A stretch of 7,613 bases of DNA from Paracoccaceae bacterium (GTDB lineage Bacteria; Pseudomonadota; Alphaproteobacteria; Rhodobacterales; Rhodobacteraceae): positions 1-7,613 of the forward strand of contig SLPP01000119.1 in the NCBI GenBank assembly GCA_007131945.1. The letters are read 5' to 3'. Below the pieces are notes generated by a model. The model searched no databases, was not told the DNA's origin, and saw nothing but the letters and a program-made list of their open reading frames with translations. The position numbers and the translations under genes were made by a program. Shown here one piece after another: positions 1 through 7,589 of this stretch; the first letter of the stretch is position 1; each line of letters begins with the position of its first letter.

Positions 1-924
1 CGCCTCGGTTTCGCCGATCCGGTTCAGGTCGTAGGGCGTCGTCTGGTAGATCTCGTTGATCCAGTTGCCGTAGAGCAGATGCGCGTGGCTGCGCCAGCGG
101 TTGGTGGGCGCCCGCGAGGGGTCGTCGCCGGGGTAGTAGTTGACCGGCACCTCGATCGGGCTGCCCGCCGCCACGTCGCGGTCGTACTCCTCCTTCAGCG
201 TCGTCGAGTCGTATTCGAGATGGTTGAAGATGTAGAGCGCGCGATGCGCGGCGTCCTCGACGAGGCAGGGGCCGACCTCGGGCGAGCCGAGCAGCGTCAC
301 GAGCCCCGGCACCGCGTCGATCTCCTCCTGCCGCATCTCGGTCCAGCGCGAGACCGGGATCAGCACGTCGTCCGAAAACCCGCGCAGATAGGGCGAGGCG
401 GGGGCGAGGTTGCGGTGCCGGTAGCAGCCGAAGGCCTTCTTCTCCAGCATGTGCTTCCGGATGCCGTGGAAATGGTGGATCATCGCCATGCCGCCCCAGC
501 AGACGCCGAAGGTCGAATGGACATGGCTCTGCGTCCAGTCCATCACCTCGCGCAGCTCGTCCCAGTAGGTCACTTCCTCGAATTCCAGATGCTCGATCGG
601 GGCGCCGGTGATGATCAGCCCGTCGAACTTCTCGTGCTTCACCTGCCGGAACGGCCGGTAGAAGGCTGCCATGTGCTCGGCCGCGGTGTTCTTGGTGCGG
701 TGCGAGGTCATGCGGATGAGCCGGAAATCGATCTGCAGCGGCGTCGCGCCGATCAACCGGGCGAACTGGTTCTCGGTCTGGATCTTCTTCGGCATCAGGT
801 TGAGAAGCCCGATCTTCAAGGGCCTTATGTCCTGCCGCGCGGCGCGGGTCTCGGACATGACCGAGACGCCCTCGCGGGCGAGGACATCGAAGGCGGGCAG
901 GGTGGCGGGGAGCGTGATCGGCAT
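1..924 (-). CDS. metA: Homoserine O-acyltransferase MetA, predicted acetyl-CoA type (3' end cut by window edge)
   Basis: Transfers an acyl group from acyl-CoA to the hydroxyl of homoserine, the first committed step of methionine synthesis in the cytoplasm. The 308 visible codons show a complete MetA fold: an early LNLMP motif (residues 41-45), the nucleophile Cys142 in GVCWGG, and the His235/Glu237 pair in NHLEYD. Family members are about 305-310 residues, so only a few C-terminal residues and the stop should be missing. Residue 111, in the segment GAPIEHLEF, is Glu. Published work on MetA specificity links Glu111 to acetyl-CoA and Gly111 (E. coli) to succinyl-CoA, so I infer an O-acetyltransferase even though automatic labels often say succinyltransferase. 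The ATG at 924 is supported by GAGGA eight nt upstream and by the preceding stop lying only 11 nt away. It is the third gene of a probable minus-strand operon. Confidence 0.95.
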   Translation of the reverse strand, partial: MPITLPATLPAFDVLAREGVSVMSETRAARQDIRPLKIGLLNLMPKKIQTENQFARLIGATPLQIDFRLIRMTSHRTKNTAAEHMAAFYRPFRQVKHEKFDGLIITGAPIEHLEFEEVTYWDELREVMDWTQSHVHSTFGVCWGGMAMIHHFHGIRKHMLEKKAFGCYRHRNLAPASPYLRGFSDDVLIPVSRWTEMRQEEIDAVPGLVTLLGSPEVGPCLVEDAAHRALYIFNHLEYDSTTLKEEYDRDVAAGSPIEVPVNYYPGDDPSRAPTNRWRSHAHLLYGNWINEIYQTTPYDLNRIGETEA

Positions 925-932
925 CCGGTGCG

Positions 933-937
933 TCCTC
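933..937 (-). promoter_or_regulatory. metA ribosome binding site overlapping the upstream stop codon
   Basis: On the minus strand the sequence reads TGAGGACGCACCGGATG. The GAGGA Shine-Dalgarno core shares bases with the TGA stop of the upstream P-loop gene (936-938) and sits eight nt before the metA ATG. Terminating ribosomes would therefore occupy the metA binding site, which suggests translational coupling (inference). Confidence 0.7.
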
Positions 938-1805
938 AGCCGGCAGCGGCGCGGTCGCGCAGCGCGCGGGCGACAAGCTCGGTGAAGTCGGCGGCCGATT
1001 CGACGCGCGCGATGTCGGCGGCGGCCAGGGTCAGGCCCCAGTTCCGCGCCATCGCGCGATAGAGCGGCTGGCGATGGGCGAGCGCGCGGGCATAGGTCCA
1101 ACGGATGAAGGCGTCGGGATCGACCGCGTCCGGGGCAAGGCCGGTCTCGACCAGATAGGCGGCCCAGGCGTCGTCGAGGAAGCCGGGGTGATAGTACATC
1201 GGCTTCGGCGCCCGGTCGAAGCGGCGCACGAGTTCGGCGGTATGCGCCTCGGTGCCCTCGATCCAGAGCATCAGCAGGTGCCGCGAAAGCGTGCCCAGCA
1301 CCGGGTCATCCGGGTCGTCGGGATCGACCACCTCGCAGATCGACCCCGATGTGTCGCAGACGAAATTCGCGTAGCCGTACAGTTCCTGCGCCCGGGCGAT
1401 GAAGCGGGGCGTGTCCAGCATCGCCGCGATCTCGGCCTCGCGGTGCTGTTCCTGCCGGTGGCGGTATTCGGCGATCGGTAGCCCGCCTTTCGCGGGATCG
1501 CCCGGCTTGCCGAGATAGGCCGAGAGCGGCGCGAGATTGTCGAAGGTGATGTTCGACCGGATGTGGACAGAATCCGTTAGCAGCAGCTCGCGCAGGAGGG
1601 GCACCTTCATCGCCTCGCGCTTGAAATTGTCGGCGATGTCCTCGCCGAGATAGCGCGTGCCGATGCGGTAGTCGACCGAGTAGTGAAACCAGCCGTCGCC
1701 ACGCAGGATGGCCGATATCCGCGTCTTGCCCAGCCCCGACATACCGAAGAGGAGCACACGCTTCGCGCGGCTCTGCAGCCAGTCATCGGCACTTTCGTAG
1801 ATCAT
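936..1805 (-). CDS. P-loop NTPase/kinase-like protein of unknown function
   Basis: A 289-residue soluble protein. Near the N-terminus is a Walker A motif, GMSGLGKT (21-28), after a hydrophobic strand (RVLLFG). It is followed by [13 protein letters not shown] (40-52), whose Asp45 and basic residues resemble the substrate-binding strand of shikimate-kinase-like P-loop kinases. A hydrophobic strand ending in Asp, NFVCDTSGS (147-155), could be Walker B, and an acidic run DPDDPDDP follows (161-168). No signal peptide or membrane segment is visible. I do not recognise a characterised family and assign only nucleotide binding, possibly a small-molecule kinase. The ATG at 1805 is chosen because GAGGG lies seven nt upstream. 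An in-frame ATG at 1838, only 7 nt after the acylase stop, has a poorer binding site. The gene lies 40 nt after the acylase gene and 11 nt before metA, implying co-expression with both. Confidence 0.85.
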   Translation of the reverse strand: MIYESADDWLQSRAKRVLLFGMSGLGKTRISAILRGDGWFHYSVDYRIGTRYLGEDIADNFKREAMKVPLLRELLLTDSVHIRSNITFDNLAPLSAYLGKPGDPAKGGLPIAEYRHRQEQHREAEIAAMLDTPRFIARAQELYGYANFVCDTSGSICEVVDPDDPDDPVLGTLSRHLLMLWIEGTEAHTAELVRRFDRAPKPMYYHPGFLDDAWAAYLVETGLAPDAVDPDAFIRWTYARALAHRQPLYRAMARNWGLTLAAADIARVESAADFTELVARALRDRAAAG

Positions 1806-1812
1806 CGCGGCA

Positions 1813-1817
1813 CCCTC
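1813..1817 (-). promoter_or_regulatory. Ribosome binding site that fixes the P-loop gene start
   Basis: GAGGG on the minus strand lies seven nt before the ATG at 1805. It favours this start over the in-frame upstream ATG at 1838, which has only a weak GAGCGGGGC stretch before it. Confidence 0.6.
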
Positions 1818-1845
1818 GGGCAAACGGCGGCGGATCATGCCCCGC

Positions 1846-4335
1846 TCAGGGGGTGGGTTCAAGCCGGGTGATGCCGACGCCGCCGGCACGCGCGAGGTCG
1901 GGGTCGAGCGTCATCGGAATGTATTCGCCCCGCCGCCAGAGCACGCCCAGATCGTCAAAATGCCGGCTCAGCGGATGGCCCGACTGGCCGGTCGAAGTGA
2001 TGAAGACCGAGGCGTCGGGATCAGCCAGATCGTAGACCCCGCGATAGCCCGCGCCGTGGACGTTGAGGAAGGGCTCGGGCTCGGTCGAGGGGCCGCCCCG
2101 GATTACGCCGCGCAGGAGCGTGTTGTCGCCACCACTGGTCGACTGGCGTATGTTCACGAAATAGCGAAGGATTGGGACATCGCCGAGAACGGGGTGGTCG
2201 TGCGTCGCCTGGTGCGCGTCGCCCCAGCGCCAGCTTTCGAGATTCGGGCCAAATTTCTGCGTGAGCGACATAAGCGCGGCGTCGAGCGCGATGCGGGCCA
2301 TGTCGGGGCAGGTCTCGACCACCGCCGACTGGATCACGTCGCACCATTCGGCCGCGCCATCCTGGTTGGCGAAGACGCGCTCGATGAACAGCGGCTCGAG
2401 ATGGCCGAAGGTTTCGGCCAGCGGGCCGAGTTCATCGCGGATAAGGCGGAACTGCAGTTCGCGCATCCACGCGGTGTAGATCAGCGGCTCGGGCAGGTGC
2501 TCGTTCATCTCGCCGTTCCAGTCGGCGAGCATCTGCAGCGCCTGCTGGCGGCGGGCCTCGGGCGTGCCTGGCTCGGCCGGATCGCCCTGGAACCACAGAT
2601 CGGCGCCGACAAGCGGAAGGAGATTGCGCGCGGCTTGGCTGACGGTGTCGAGCTGCGCCTCGATGAAGCTTTCACGCGTGTGCACGGCACGCTGGCGCAT
2701 GAGCCGCACCCAGCGCTGGATGCGCTGGCTGTCGCCCCAGTCGAAGGTGACATGCATCGGAAAGGGACGATCCACGGTCTTGTTGTTGGTGTTGCCCAGC
2801 AGTCCGGTCTCCGGGTCGACGAAGCGTGGATTGGCCTCGTAGGGCAGCCACCCCTGCCAGCGGGCGCGCGGGTCCCAGCCGGGTGCGGGCATGCGCCCCT
2901 GCGTCGGGTGATCTGGGTGGCGGCGCGGCATCCGGCCGATCACCTGCATGGCGATGCGTTCGGTATCGGCCAGCATCAGGTTCTGCGCCGGCGCGATGTA
3001 GTGCTGCCCGGCCTCGAGCGCGGCGTCGATAGAGCCCGCGCGCATGAGCGCGATTGCCGCCCGGATCGAGGTGTCGGCACCGTCCAGCGCCGTCCAGCTG
3101 AGCGCGGCGACGAAGCCCGAGGGCAGGATGGCGCCGAGGTTGTAATGGGCACCGGGCAGGACGGGGCCGTTCTCCGACCAGCGCAGCGTGATCGTGACCG
3201 GGTCGCCATCCTTTACCCAGATGATCGACCGGCGCGTCTCGAACTCGCCCCAGCCGTCGGGGGTGCGGTAGCGCGAGGGATCGTCGGGGTGGAGTTCCTC
3301 GAGGAACAGGTCCTGGTCGTCGAGATGGGCGGTGGTAAGCCCCCAGGCCAGCCTGTCGGAGCGGCCGACCAGCACCGCGGGGATGCCCGGGATCGTGCCG
3401 CCGATGACGCCACCGGTCTGGAGCTCGAGCCGGGCCAGATACCAGATCGTCGGCGCCGAGAAGCCCAGATGGGGATCGTTGGCCAGAAGCGTGCCGCCGG
3501 TGGTCGAGGCCTGCGGCGCGGCGGCCCAGGCGTTCGAGGCGCCGGCGAATTCGCGTTGGAGGAAGGGCGAGAGATCGTTGCCGGGCAGGGCGCCAGGCGG
3601 CAGGTGCGGCTGAGCGAGCTGCGTCTCGGTGAGCGGCGGGAAGAGCGAGGCGAAATCGGGCAGCGCGGCGATGCCTTGCCCCGAGTGATCCGGCATCAGG
3701 TCGCGCAGTCGCTCTTCGCCGATCATCGCCGAGAGGCGGGCGCGCCGCACCTCGGCATCGAGATGGCCGGAGAGCTGTACGGCCATCAGCTTGCCCATGG
3801 CGATGGAGTCGGCCGGCTGCCAGAGACCGATCTCGCCGGGGAAGAGGAAGAATTCGGGCGCGCCGCGGCCGAGCGCGCGGTCGCTGGCCAGTTCGATCCA
3901 TGCATTGACACCGCGTGAATATGCCTCGAGCAGCCCGCGGGTCTCATCGTCGAGCGCCGCCACCGAGGTTTGTGCGAGGCCATAGAGGTCAAGCCGGCGC
4001 AGAAGCTCGTCGGTGCGCAGGGTGCGCGTGCCGAAGATCTCTGACAGACGGCCTTGCACCGTGCGGCGCATCATCGTCATCTGCCACAACCGGTCCTGCG
4101 CGTGGACGAAGCCGAGGCCGAAGAAAACGTCCGCGTCGCTTTGGCCGAAGATGTGCGGCACGTTGTGCGCGTTCCGCGCGATCTCGACCGGGGCTTCAAT
4201 CCCGCGCACGCGCCAGTCGGCCGAATAGTCGGGGATCGAGCGCGACAGGAAGTAATAGACCCCCGCGAAGGCCAGCACGAAGATCACGACGAGCCCCGTC
4301 GCGATGCGAAGAAGCCAGCGGAAGAGGGTGAGCAT
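1846..4335 (-). CDS. Penicillin acylase family protein (peptidase S45, Ntn hydrolase), membrane-anchored
   Basis: An 829-residue amide hydrolase of the penicillin amidase family, made as a precursor that cleaves itself into alpha and beta chains. Residues about 8-30 form one hydrophobic segment with basic residues before it, consistent with a signal anchor placing the enzyme in the periplasm. The alpha part shows NVPHIFG (58-64) and GFVHAQDRLWQM (75-86). The predicted new N-terminus and nucleophile is Ser267 in GASNAW. The residue 22 further on is His289 in NDPHLGF, the beta-His23 position seen in cephalosporin acylases and PvdQ, where penicillin G acylase has Gln. NTNN (515-518) may supply the oxyanion Asn. 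The C-terminal TGQSGHPLSRHFDD (782-795) is family typical. Substrate cannot be read from sequence: a beta-lactam, an N-acyl-homoserine lactone or another acyl amide is possible. It is the first gene of the minus-strand string. Confidence 0.93.
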   Translation of the reverse strand: MLTLFRWLLRIATGLVVIFVLAFAGVYYFLSRSIPDYSADWRVRGIEAPVEIARNAHNVPHIFGQSDADVFFGLGFVHAQDRLWQMTMMRRTVQGRLSEIFGTRTLRTDELLRRLDLYGLAQTSVAALDDETRGLLEAYSRGVNAWIELASDRALGRGAPEFFLFPGEIGLWQPADSIAMGKLMAVQLSGHLDAEVRRARLSAMIGEERLRDLMPDHSGQGIAALPDFASLFPPLTETQLAQPHLPPGALPGNDLSPFLQREFAGASNAWAAAPQASTTGGTLLANDPHLGFSAPTIWYLARLELQTGGVIGGTIPGIPAVLVGRSDRLAWGLTTAHLDDQDLFLEELHPDDPSRYRTPDGWGEFETRRSIIWVKDGDPVTITLRWSENGPVLPGAHYNLGAILPSGFVAALSWTALDGADTSIRAAIALMRAGSIDAALEAGQHYIAPAQNLMLADTERIAMQVIGRMPRRHPDHPTQGRMPAPGWDPRARWQGWLPYEANPRFVDPETGLLGNTNNKTVDRPFPMHVTFDWGDSQRIQRWVRLMRQRAVHTRESFIEAQLDTVSQAARNLLPLVGADLWFQGDPAEPGTPEARRQQALQMLADWNGEMNEHLPEPLIYTAWMRELQFRLIRDELGPLAETFGHLEPLFIERVFANQDGAAEWCDVIQSAVVETCPDMARIALDAALMSLTQKFGPNLESWRWGDAHQATHDHPVLGDVPILRYFVNIRQSTSGGDNTLLRGVIRGGPSTEPEPFLNVHGAGYRGVYDLADPDASVFITSTGQSGHPLSRHFDDLGVLWRRGEYIPMTLDPDLARAGGVGITRLEPTP

Positions 4336-4427
4336 GTCGGGCCGGGCTCCGTCGGTTGACCTTGTCGGCGGCTTCGTTTCCTATGGTGCCGCGCCGTGAG
4401 ATGCAATTCAAAGGATCGGGGGGTGGC
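4336..4427. promoter_or_regulatory. Divergent intergenic region between the two gene strings
   Basis: This 92-bp gap must hold the promoters for both divergent strings. On the plus strand TTGACC (4356-4361) lies 18 nt before CCTATG (4380-4385), a weak candidate -35/-10 pair. On the minus strand TTGAAT (complement of 4406-4411) or the nearby TTGCAT could be a -35, with CATAGG on the other strand of the same AT-containing patch near 4380-4386 as a -10. All matches are imperfect. No riboswitch-like structure or clear operator palindrome was seen. Confidence 0.4.
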
Positions 4428-5306
4428 ATGGCGAAGGTGGCGTTTCTGGGACTTGGGGTGATGGGCTTTCCGATGGCGGGGCATCTGGCCGCCAAGGGGC
4501 ACGAGGTCACGGTCTACAACCGCACCGGGGCAAAGGCCCTGGCCTGGGTCGAGAAGCACGGCGGTCAGCATGCCGCAACGCCGCGCGCCGCGGCCGAGGG
4601 GGCTGAGTTCGTCATGGCCTGCGTCGGCAATGACAACGATCTCGCCGCGATCTGCCGCGGCGACGACGGGGCCTTCGCCGGGATGGCGAAGGGGGCGGTC
4701 TTCGTCGATCACACCACGGTGTCGGCGCGGATGACGCGCGAGCTGGCCGGGGAGGCGCTCGCGGCGGGGATCGGTTTCGTCGACGCGCCGGTCTCGGGCG
4801 GGCAGGCAGGGGCCGAGAACGGCGTGCTCAGCATCATGTGCGGCGGCGCGCAGGCGGATTACGACCGCGCCGAGCCGGTGATGGGCGCCTATGGACGCAC
4901 CGTGAAGCGGCTTGGCGAGACGGGGTCGGGCCAGATCGCCAAGATGATGAACCAGATCGCCATCGCCGGGCTTGTTCAGGGGCTTTCGGAGGCGTTGCGC
5001 TTCGGCGAGAAGGCCGGGATGGACGGCAAGGCCGTGGTCGAGGTGATAAGCCAGGGTGCCGCCGGGTCCTGGCAGATGGCGAACCGCTACGAGACGATGC
5101 TCGACGGCAAGTTCGACTACGGCTTCGCCGTCGACTGGATGCGCAAGGACCTGGGCATCTGCCTGCAGACCGCCGACGAGATCGGCGCACCCTTGCCGGT
5201 GACCGCGCTGGTTGACCAGTTCTACAAGGACGTGCAGGCGATGGGCGGCGGACGCTGGGACACGTCCTCGCTGATCGCGCGGCTGCGCAAGCTCTCGGAT
5301 GCTTGA
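4428..5306 (+). CDS. NAD(P)-dependent beta-hydroxyacid dehydrogenase (3-hydroxyisobutyrate dehydrogenase family)
   Basis: A 292-residue cytoplasmic oxidoreductase of the family that includes 3-hydroxyisobutyrate dehydrogenase and tartronate semialdehyde reductase. It interconverts a beta-hydroxyacid and its semialdehyde. The Rossmann motif [13 protein letters not shown] (8-20) opens the protein. VYNRT (29-33) at the end of strand two has an Arg rather than an acidic residue, which favours NADP(H) by inference. Substrate binding DAPVSGG lies at 119-125, and the catalytic Lys172 with Asn175 in [11 protein letters not shown] (166-176). WMRKDLG (237-243) is also conserved in the family. The exact substrate is not determinable. 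The ATG at 4428 starts the family-typical [10 protein letters not shown], with a G-run (4418-4423) and AAGGA (4411-4415) upstream. In-frame ATGs at 4356 and 4401 would only add a non-conserved tail. It overlaps the next gene by 8 nt. Confidence 0.93.
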   Translation: MAKVAFLGLGVMGFPMAGHLAAKGHEVTVYNRTGAKALAWVEKHGGQHAATPRAAAEGAEFVMACVGNDNDLAAICRGDDGAFAGMAKGAVFVDHTTVSARMTRELAGEALAAGIGFVDAPVSGGQAGAENGVLSIMCGGAQADYDRAEPVMGAYGRTVKRLGETGSGQIAKMMNQIAIAGLVQGLSEALRFGEKAGMDGKAVVEVISQGAAGSWQMANRYETMLDGKFDYGFAVDWMRKDLGICLQTADEIGAPLPVTALVDQFYKDVQAMGGGRWDTSSLIARLRKLSDA

Positions 5307-6993
5307 GGACCGTATTGCCCAGGGCAGGGGCGACGCGCCCGCTGATCTGGTGCTCAAGGGCGGGACGGTCTGGTGCCTGGTGACGGGCGAGAGGATCGCG
5401 GGCGACGTGGCGATCTGCGGCGACACGATCGTCGGGATCGGGGCGGATTATGCGGGTCGGCGCGAGATCGACGTTTCGGGCCGGCTTCTGGTGCCGGGCT
5501 TCATCGACACGCATCTTCATATCGAGTCCTCCTGCATCACGCCCTACGAGTTCGACCGCTGTGTCGCGCCGCGCGGGGTGACGACCGCGATCTGCGACCC
5601 GCACGAGATCGCGAATGTCGCGGGCGCCGAGGGGATCCGGTATTTCCTTGCCGCCGCCGAGCGGACGGTGATGGATATCCGGGTGAACCTCTCCTCCTGC
5701 GTGCCGTCCACGCTTATGGAGACGGCGGGGGCGAACCTGTCGGCCGATGACCTGCTGGCCCTGGTGGATCATCCGAAGGTGCTGGGCCTGGCCGAGTTCA
5801 TGAACTATCCCGGCGTGATCCATCGCGATCCGGGCTGCATGGAGAAGCTCAACGCCTTCGCCGGCCGTCACATCGATGGACACGCGCCGCTTCTGTCGGG
5901 GAAGGACCTCAATGCCTATGTCGCCGCCGGCATACGGACCGAGCACGAGGCGACCTCGGCCGCGGAGGCGCGCGAGAAGCTGCACAAGGGATTGCGGATC
6001 CTGATCCGCGAGGGGTCGGTCAGCAAGGACCTCGACGCGCTTGCCGAGGTGCTGACGCCGCTGACCGCGCCTTATCTCTGCCTCTGCACCGACGACCGCA
6101 ACCCGCTGGACATCGCCGAGCACGGGCATCTCGACTACATGATCCGCCGGCTGATCGCGAAGGGTTGCGACCCGCTTTCGGTCTACCGCGCGGCGAGCCT
6201 GAGCGCGGCCGAGGCCTTCGGGCTGAAGGATCGCGGGCAGATTGCGCCGGGGCGGCGGGCGGACATCGTGGTGCTGGCTGGCGATCCAGCGGAGTGCCGG
6301 GCCGGGATGGTCTTCTGTGGCGGGGTGTTGGCCGATGACGCGGCCTTTGCGGCGCGCGAGGTCGTGGCGCCCGTGGCGCGTGGGTCGGTGCATCTGCCGA
6401 AGGTCGGGCCGGAGAGTTTCCGGTACGCGGGTACCGAGGCGGAGACGCCCGTGATCGGCATCATCGAGGGCAAGATCCTGACCGCGCATCTGTGCGAGCG
6501 GATCGAGCCGTTCGAGGGGGACCGCCGGCCAGCCCCGTCGCGGGATCTGGCGCGGATCAGCGTGATCGAGCGGCATGGGAAGAACGGGCGTATCGCCAAC
6601 GGGTTCGTTCGGGGATTCTCGCTCGAGCGCGGGGCAATCGGTTCGACCGTCTGCCACGATCACCACAACATCGCGGTGGTCGGCGTGGACTATAGCGACA
6701 TGGCGCTGGCCGCGCGGCGGCTCGCCGAGATCGAGGGCGGGTTCGTCGTCATCGATGGCGGCGCGGTCAAGGCCGAGCTGGCGCTGCCGGTGGCCGGGCT
6801 GATGTCGCTCGAACCCTTCGAGACGGTGCGCGAGGCGCTGGTGGGTCTGCGCGCGGCGGCGCGGGCGTTGGGGGTGGCGCTGGAGGAGCCGTTCCTGCAG
6901 CTTGCCTTCCTGGCGCTGCCGGTGATCCCGCATCTAAAGATCACCGATCACGGGCTGGTGGACGTGGACCGCTTCGAGGTGATCGCGGGTTGA
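5299..6993 (+). CDS. ade: Adenine deaminase
   Basis: A 564-residue cytoplasmic amidohydrolase that converts adenine to hypoxanthine and ammonia in purine salvage. An N-terminal beta-sandwich part ([11 protein letters not shown]) is followed by the metal-binding HLH (72-74, in THLHIESS), then DPHE (100-103), SSCVP (132-136), Glu166 in [16 protein letters not shown] (193-197), His216 and the catalytic CTDD (263-266). The C-terminal region typical of the Ade family, with HDHHN (453-457) and the [11 protein letters not shown] stretch near residues 537-547, is also intact. Length and motif order match bacterial Ade (E. coli about 588 residues), which separates it from dihydroorotase-like relatives. 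The ATG at 5299 overlaps the dehydrogenase gene by 8 nt with no strong Shine-Dalgarno, suggesting translational coupling. The following RGDAPAD resembles the Ade N-terminus, supporting this start. Confidence 0.96.
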   Translation: MLEDRIAQGRGDAPADLVLKGGTVWCLVTGERIAGDVAICGDTIVGIGADYAGRREIDVSGRLLVPGFIDTHLHIESSCITPYEFDRCVAPRGVTTAICDPHEIANVAGAEGIRYFLAAAERTVMDIRVNLSSCVPSTLMETAGANLSADDLLALVDHPKVLGLAEFMNYPGVIHRDPGCMEKLNAFAGRHIDGHAPLLSGKDLNAYVAAGIRTEHEATSAAEAREKLHKGLRILIREGSVSKDLDALAEVLTPLTAPYLCLCTDDRNPLDIAEHGHLDYMIRRLIAKGCDPLSVYRAASLSAAEAFGLKDRGQIAPGRRADIVVLAGDPAECRAGMVFCGGVLADDAAFAAREVVAPVARGSVHLPKVGPESFRYAGTEAETPVIGIIEGKILTAHLCERIEPFEGDRRPAPSRDLARISVIERHGKNGRIANGFVRGFSLERGAIGSTVCHDHHNIAVVGVDYSDMALAARRLAEIEGGFVVIDGGAVKAELALPVAGLMSLEPFETVREALVGLRAAARALGVALEEPFLQLAFLALPVIPHLKITDHGLVDVDRFEVIAG

Positions 6994-7015
6994 GGCTTCG
7001 CGGATTGAGGCTTCG
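6990..7015 (+). repeat. 11-bp direct repeat across the ade stop codon
   Basis: TTGAGGCTTCG occurs at 6990-7000 and again at 7005-7015, separated by CGGA (15-bp period). The first copy contains the ade TGA stop at 6991-6993. It looks like a small local duplication; no function is evident. Confidence 0.75.
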
Positions 7016-7020
7016 TGGGC

Positions 7021-7086
7021 GCGGCTCGGGGGGCATCGAGCCCCCGCTCGCCGCGCGTCGGCCCTTCGGGCCGCGTCGGCCGGCCG
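7021..7086 (+). other. GC-rich inverted-repeat cluster between ade and the membrane protein gene
   Basis: Two hairpins can be drawn in the 116-bp gap. The first pairs GGGGGC (7029-7034) with GCCCCC (7040-7045) around the loop ATCGA, with a possible outer stem of GCGGC (7021-7025) and GCCGC (7050-7054). The second pairs CGGCCC (7059-7064) with GGGCCG (7068-7073) around TTC. CGCGTCGGCC is repeated directly at 7054-7063 and 7072-7081, and CGGCCGGCCG (7077-7086) is self-complementary. No T-run follows, so this is not a standard intrinsic terminator. It could cause pausing or partial termination after ade, stabilise the mRNA 3' end, or be a member of a dispersed intergenic repeat family. Confidence 0.6.
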
Positions 7087-7094
7087 CGTGCGAC

Positions 7095-7103
7095 AGGGGG
7101 GAG
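7095..7103 (+). promoter_or_regulatory. Strong ribosome binding site fixing the membrane protein start
   Basis: AGGGGGGAG lies six nt before the ATG at 7110. It selects this start over the upstream in-frame TTG at 6990, whose extra 40 codons would translate the GC-rich hairpin region. Confidence 0.75.
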
Positions 7104-7109
7104 TGGCCG

Positions 7110-7562
7110 ATGCAGGTTCTGCGCATGTTCGACTGGCCGCCGGTCTGGCTGGTGCTCTTCGTGGCGCTGGCATGGCTCACGGCGATGCCGGTCGCTTCCG
7201 GCGCGGCCGCGACGTTCCTTCATTTCGCGGGATGGGCGACGATCGGGCTGGGCGCGGGGCTGATGGGGCTGGCGGCGCGGGAGATGGCGCGGGCGGCAAC
7301 GACGATCGTTCCGGGGCGGGATCCGACGCGGCTGGTGACGCGCGGCGTCTTCGCCTGGTCGCGCAACCCGATCTACCTGGGCGATCTGATGATCCTCGCC
7401 GGGCTCTCGCTGATCTGGCAGTCGTGGATCGGGCTCGCGCTGGTGCCGGTGCTGGGCCGGGTGCTGGCGCGGCGGTTCATCGAGGACGAGGAGGCGCGGC
7501 TGAGGCGCATGTTCGGCGCCGAGGCGGAGGCCTGGATGGGGCGGGTGCGGCGCTGGTTGTGA
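7110..7562 (+). CDS. Isoprenylcysteine carboxyl methyltransferase/PEMT-like integral membrane protein
   Basis: A 150-residue inner-membrane protein of the ICMT/phospholipid methyltransferase type, which uses S-adenosylmethionine to methylate lipid or lipid-linked substrates. Hydrophobic segments lie at about 11-27 and 36-56, with a long one or a hairpin at 89-117. The family signature TRLVTRGVFAWSRNPIYLG (73-91) with its RNP (85-87) is clear. The C-terminal tail has ARRFIEDEEARLRRMFG (120-136), an acidic and basic stretch that in relatives forms the SAM and head-group binding end, and finishes with RVRRWL. Bacteria mostly lack prenylated CaaX proteins, so the true substrate is unknown. It is separated from ade by a 116-bp structured gap, so it may be only loosely co-transcribed with it. 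Confidence 0.85.
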   Translation: MQVLRMFDWPPVWLVLFVALAWLTAMPVASGAAATFLHFAGWATIGLGAGLMGLAAREMARAATTIVPGRDPTRLVTRGVFAWSRNPIYLGDLMILAGLSLIWQSWIGLALVPVLGRVLARRFIEDEEARLRRMFGAEAEAWMGRVRRWL

Positions 7563-7589
7563 GCGTTTCTGCTGCCTTCGGGGCCATGC

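Noticed and set aside
79..1062. Plus-strand open frame of 327 codons opposite metA
   Set aside because: Antisense to metA, which has an intact catalytic triad; composition is that of a high-GC shadow frame.
1837..3918. Plus-strand open frame of 693 codons opposite the acylase gene
   Set aside because: Its translation is rich in Arg, Ala, Gly, His and Asp with no recognisable motif, and it lies antisense to a well-supported S45 hydrolase. It is the usual long antisense frame of high-GC DNA.
4284..5426. Minus-strand open frame of 380 codons crossing the divergent promoter gap
   Set aside because: It spans the acylase start, the intergenic gap and the whole dehydrogenase gene in antisense, with no family motif. 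Treated as a shadow.
6421..6436. Inverted repeat CGGTAC-GCGG-GTACCG
   Set aside because: It lies inside the ade coding sequence and is short; most likely chance in GC-rich codons.
4834..6933. Minus-strand open frame of 699 codons opposite the dehydrogenase and ade genes
   Set aside because: Low-complexity Arg/Pro/Asp/His-rich translation, antisense to adenine deaminase whose motifs are unambiguous.
7059..7073. Intrinsic terminator after ade
   Set aside because: The hairpins are GC-rich but no run of T follows either of them, so I kept them as structured repeats rather than a terminator.
6990..7109. Extended TTG start for the membrane methyltransferase
   Set aside because: The extra 40 residues translate the repeat and hairpin patch and do not look like family sequence; the ATG at 7110 has a strong ribosome binding site.
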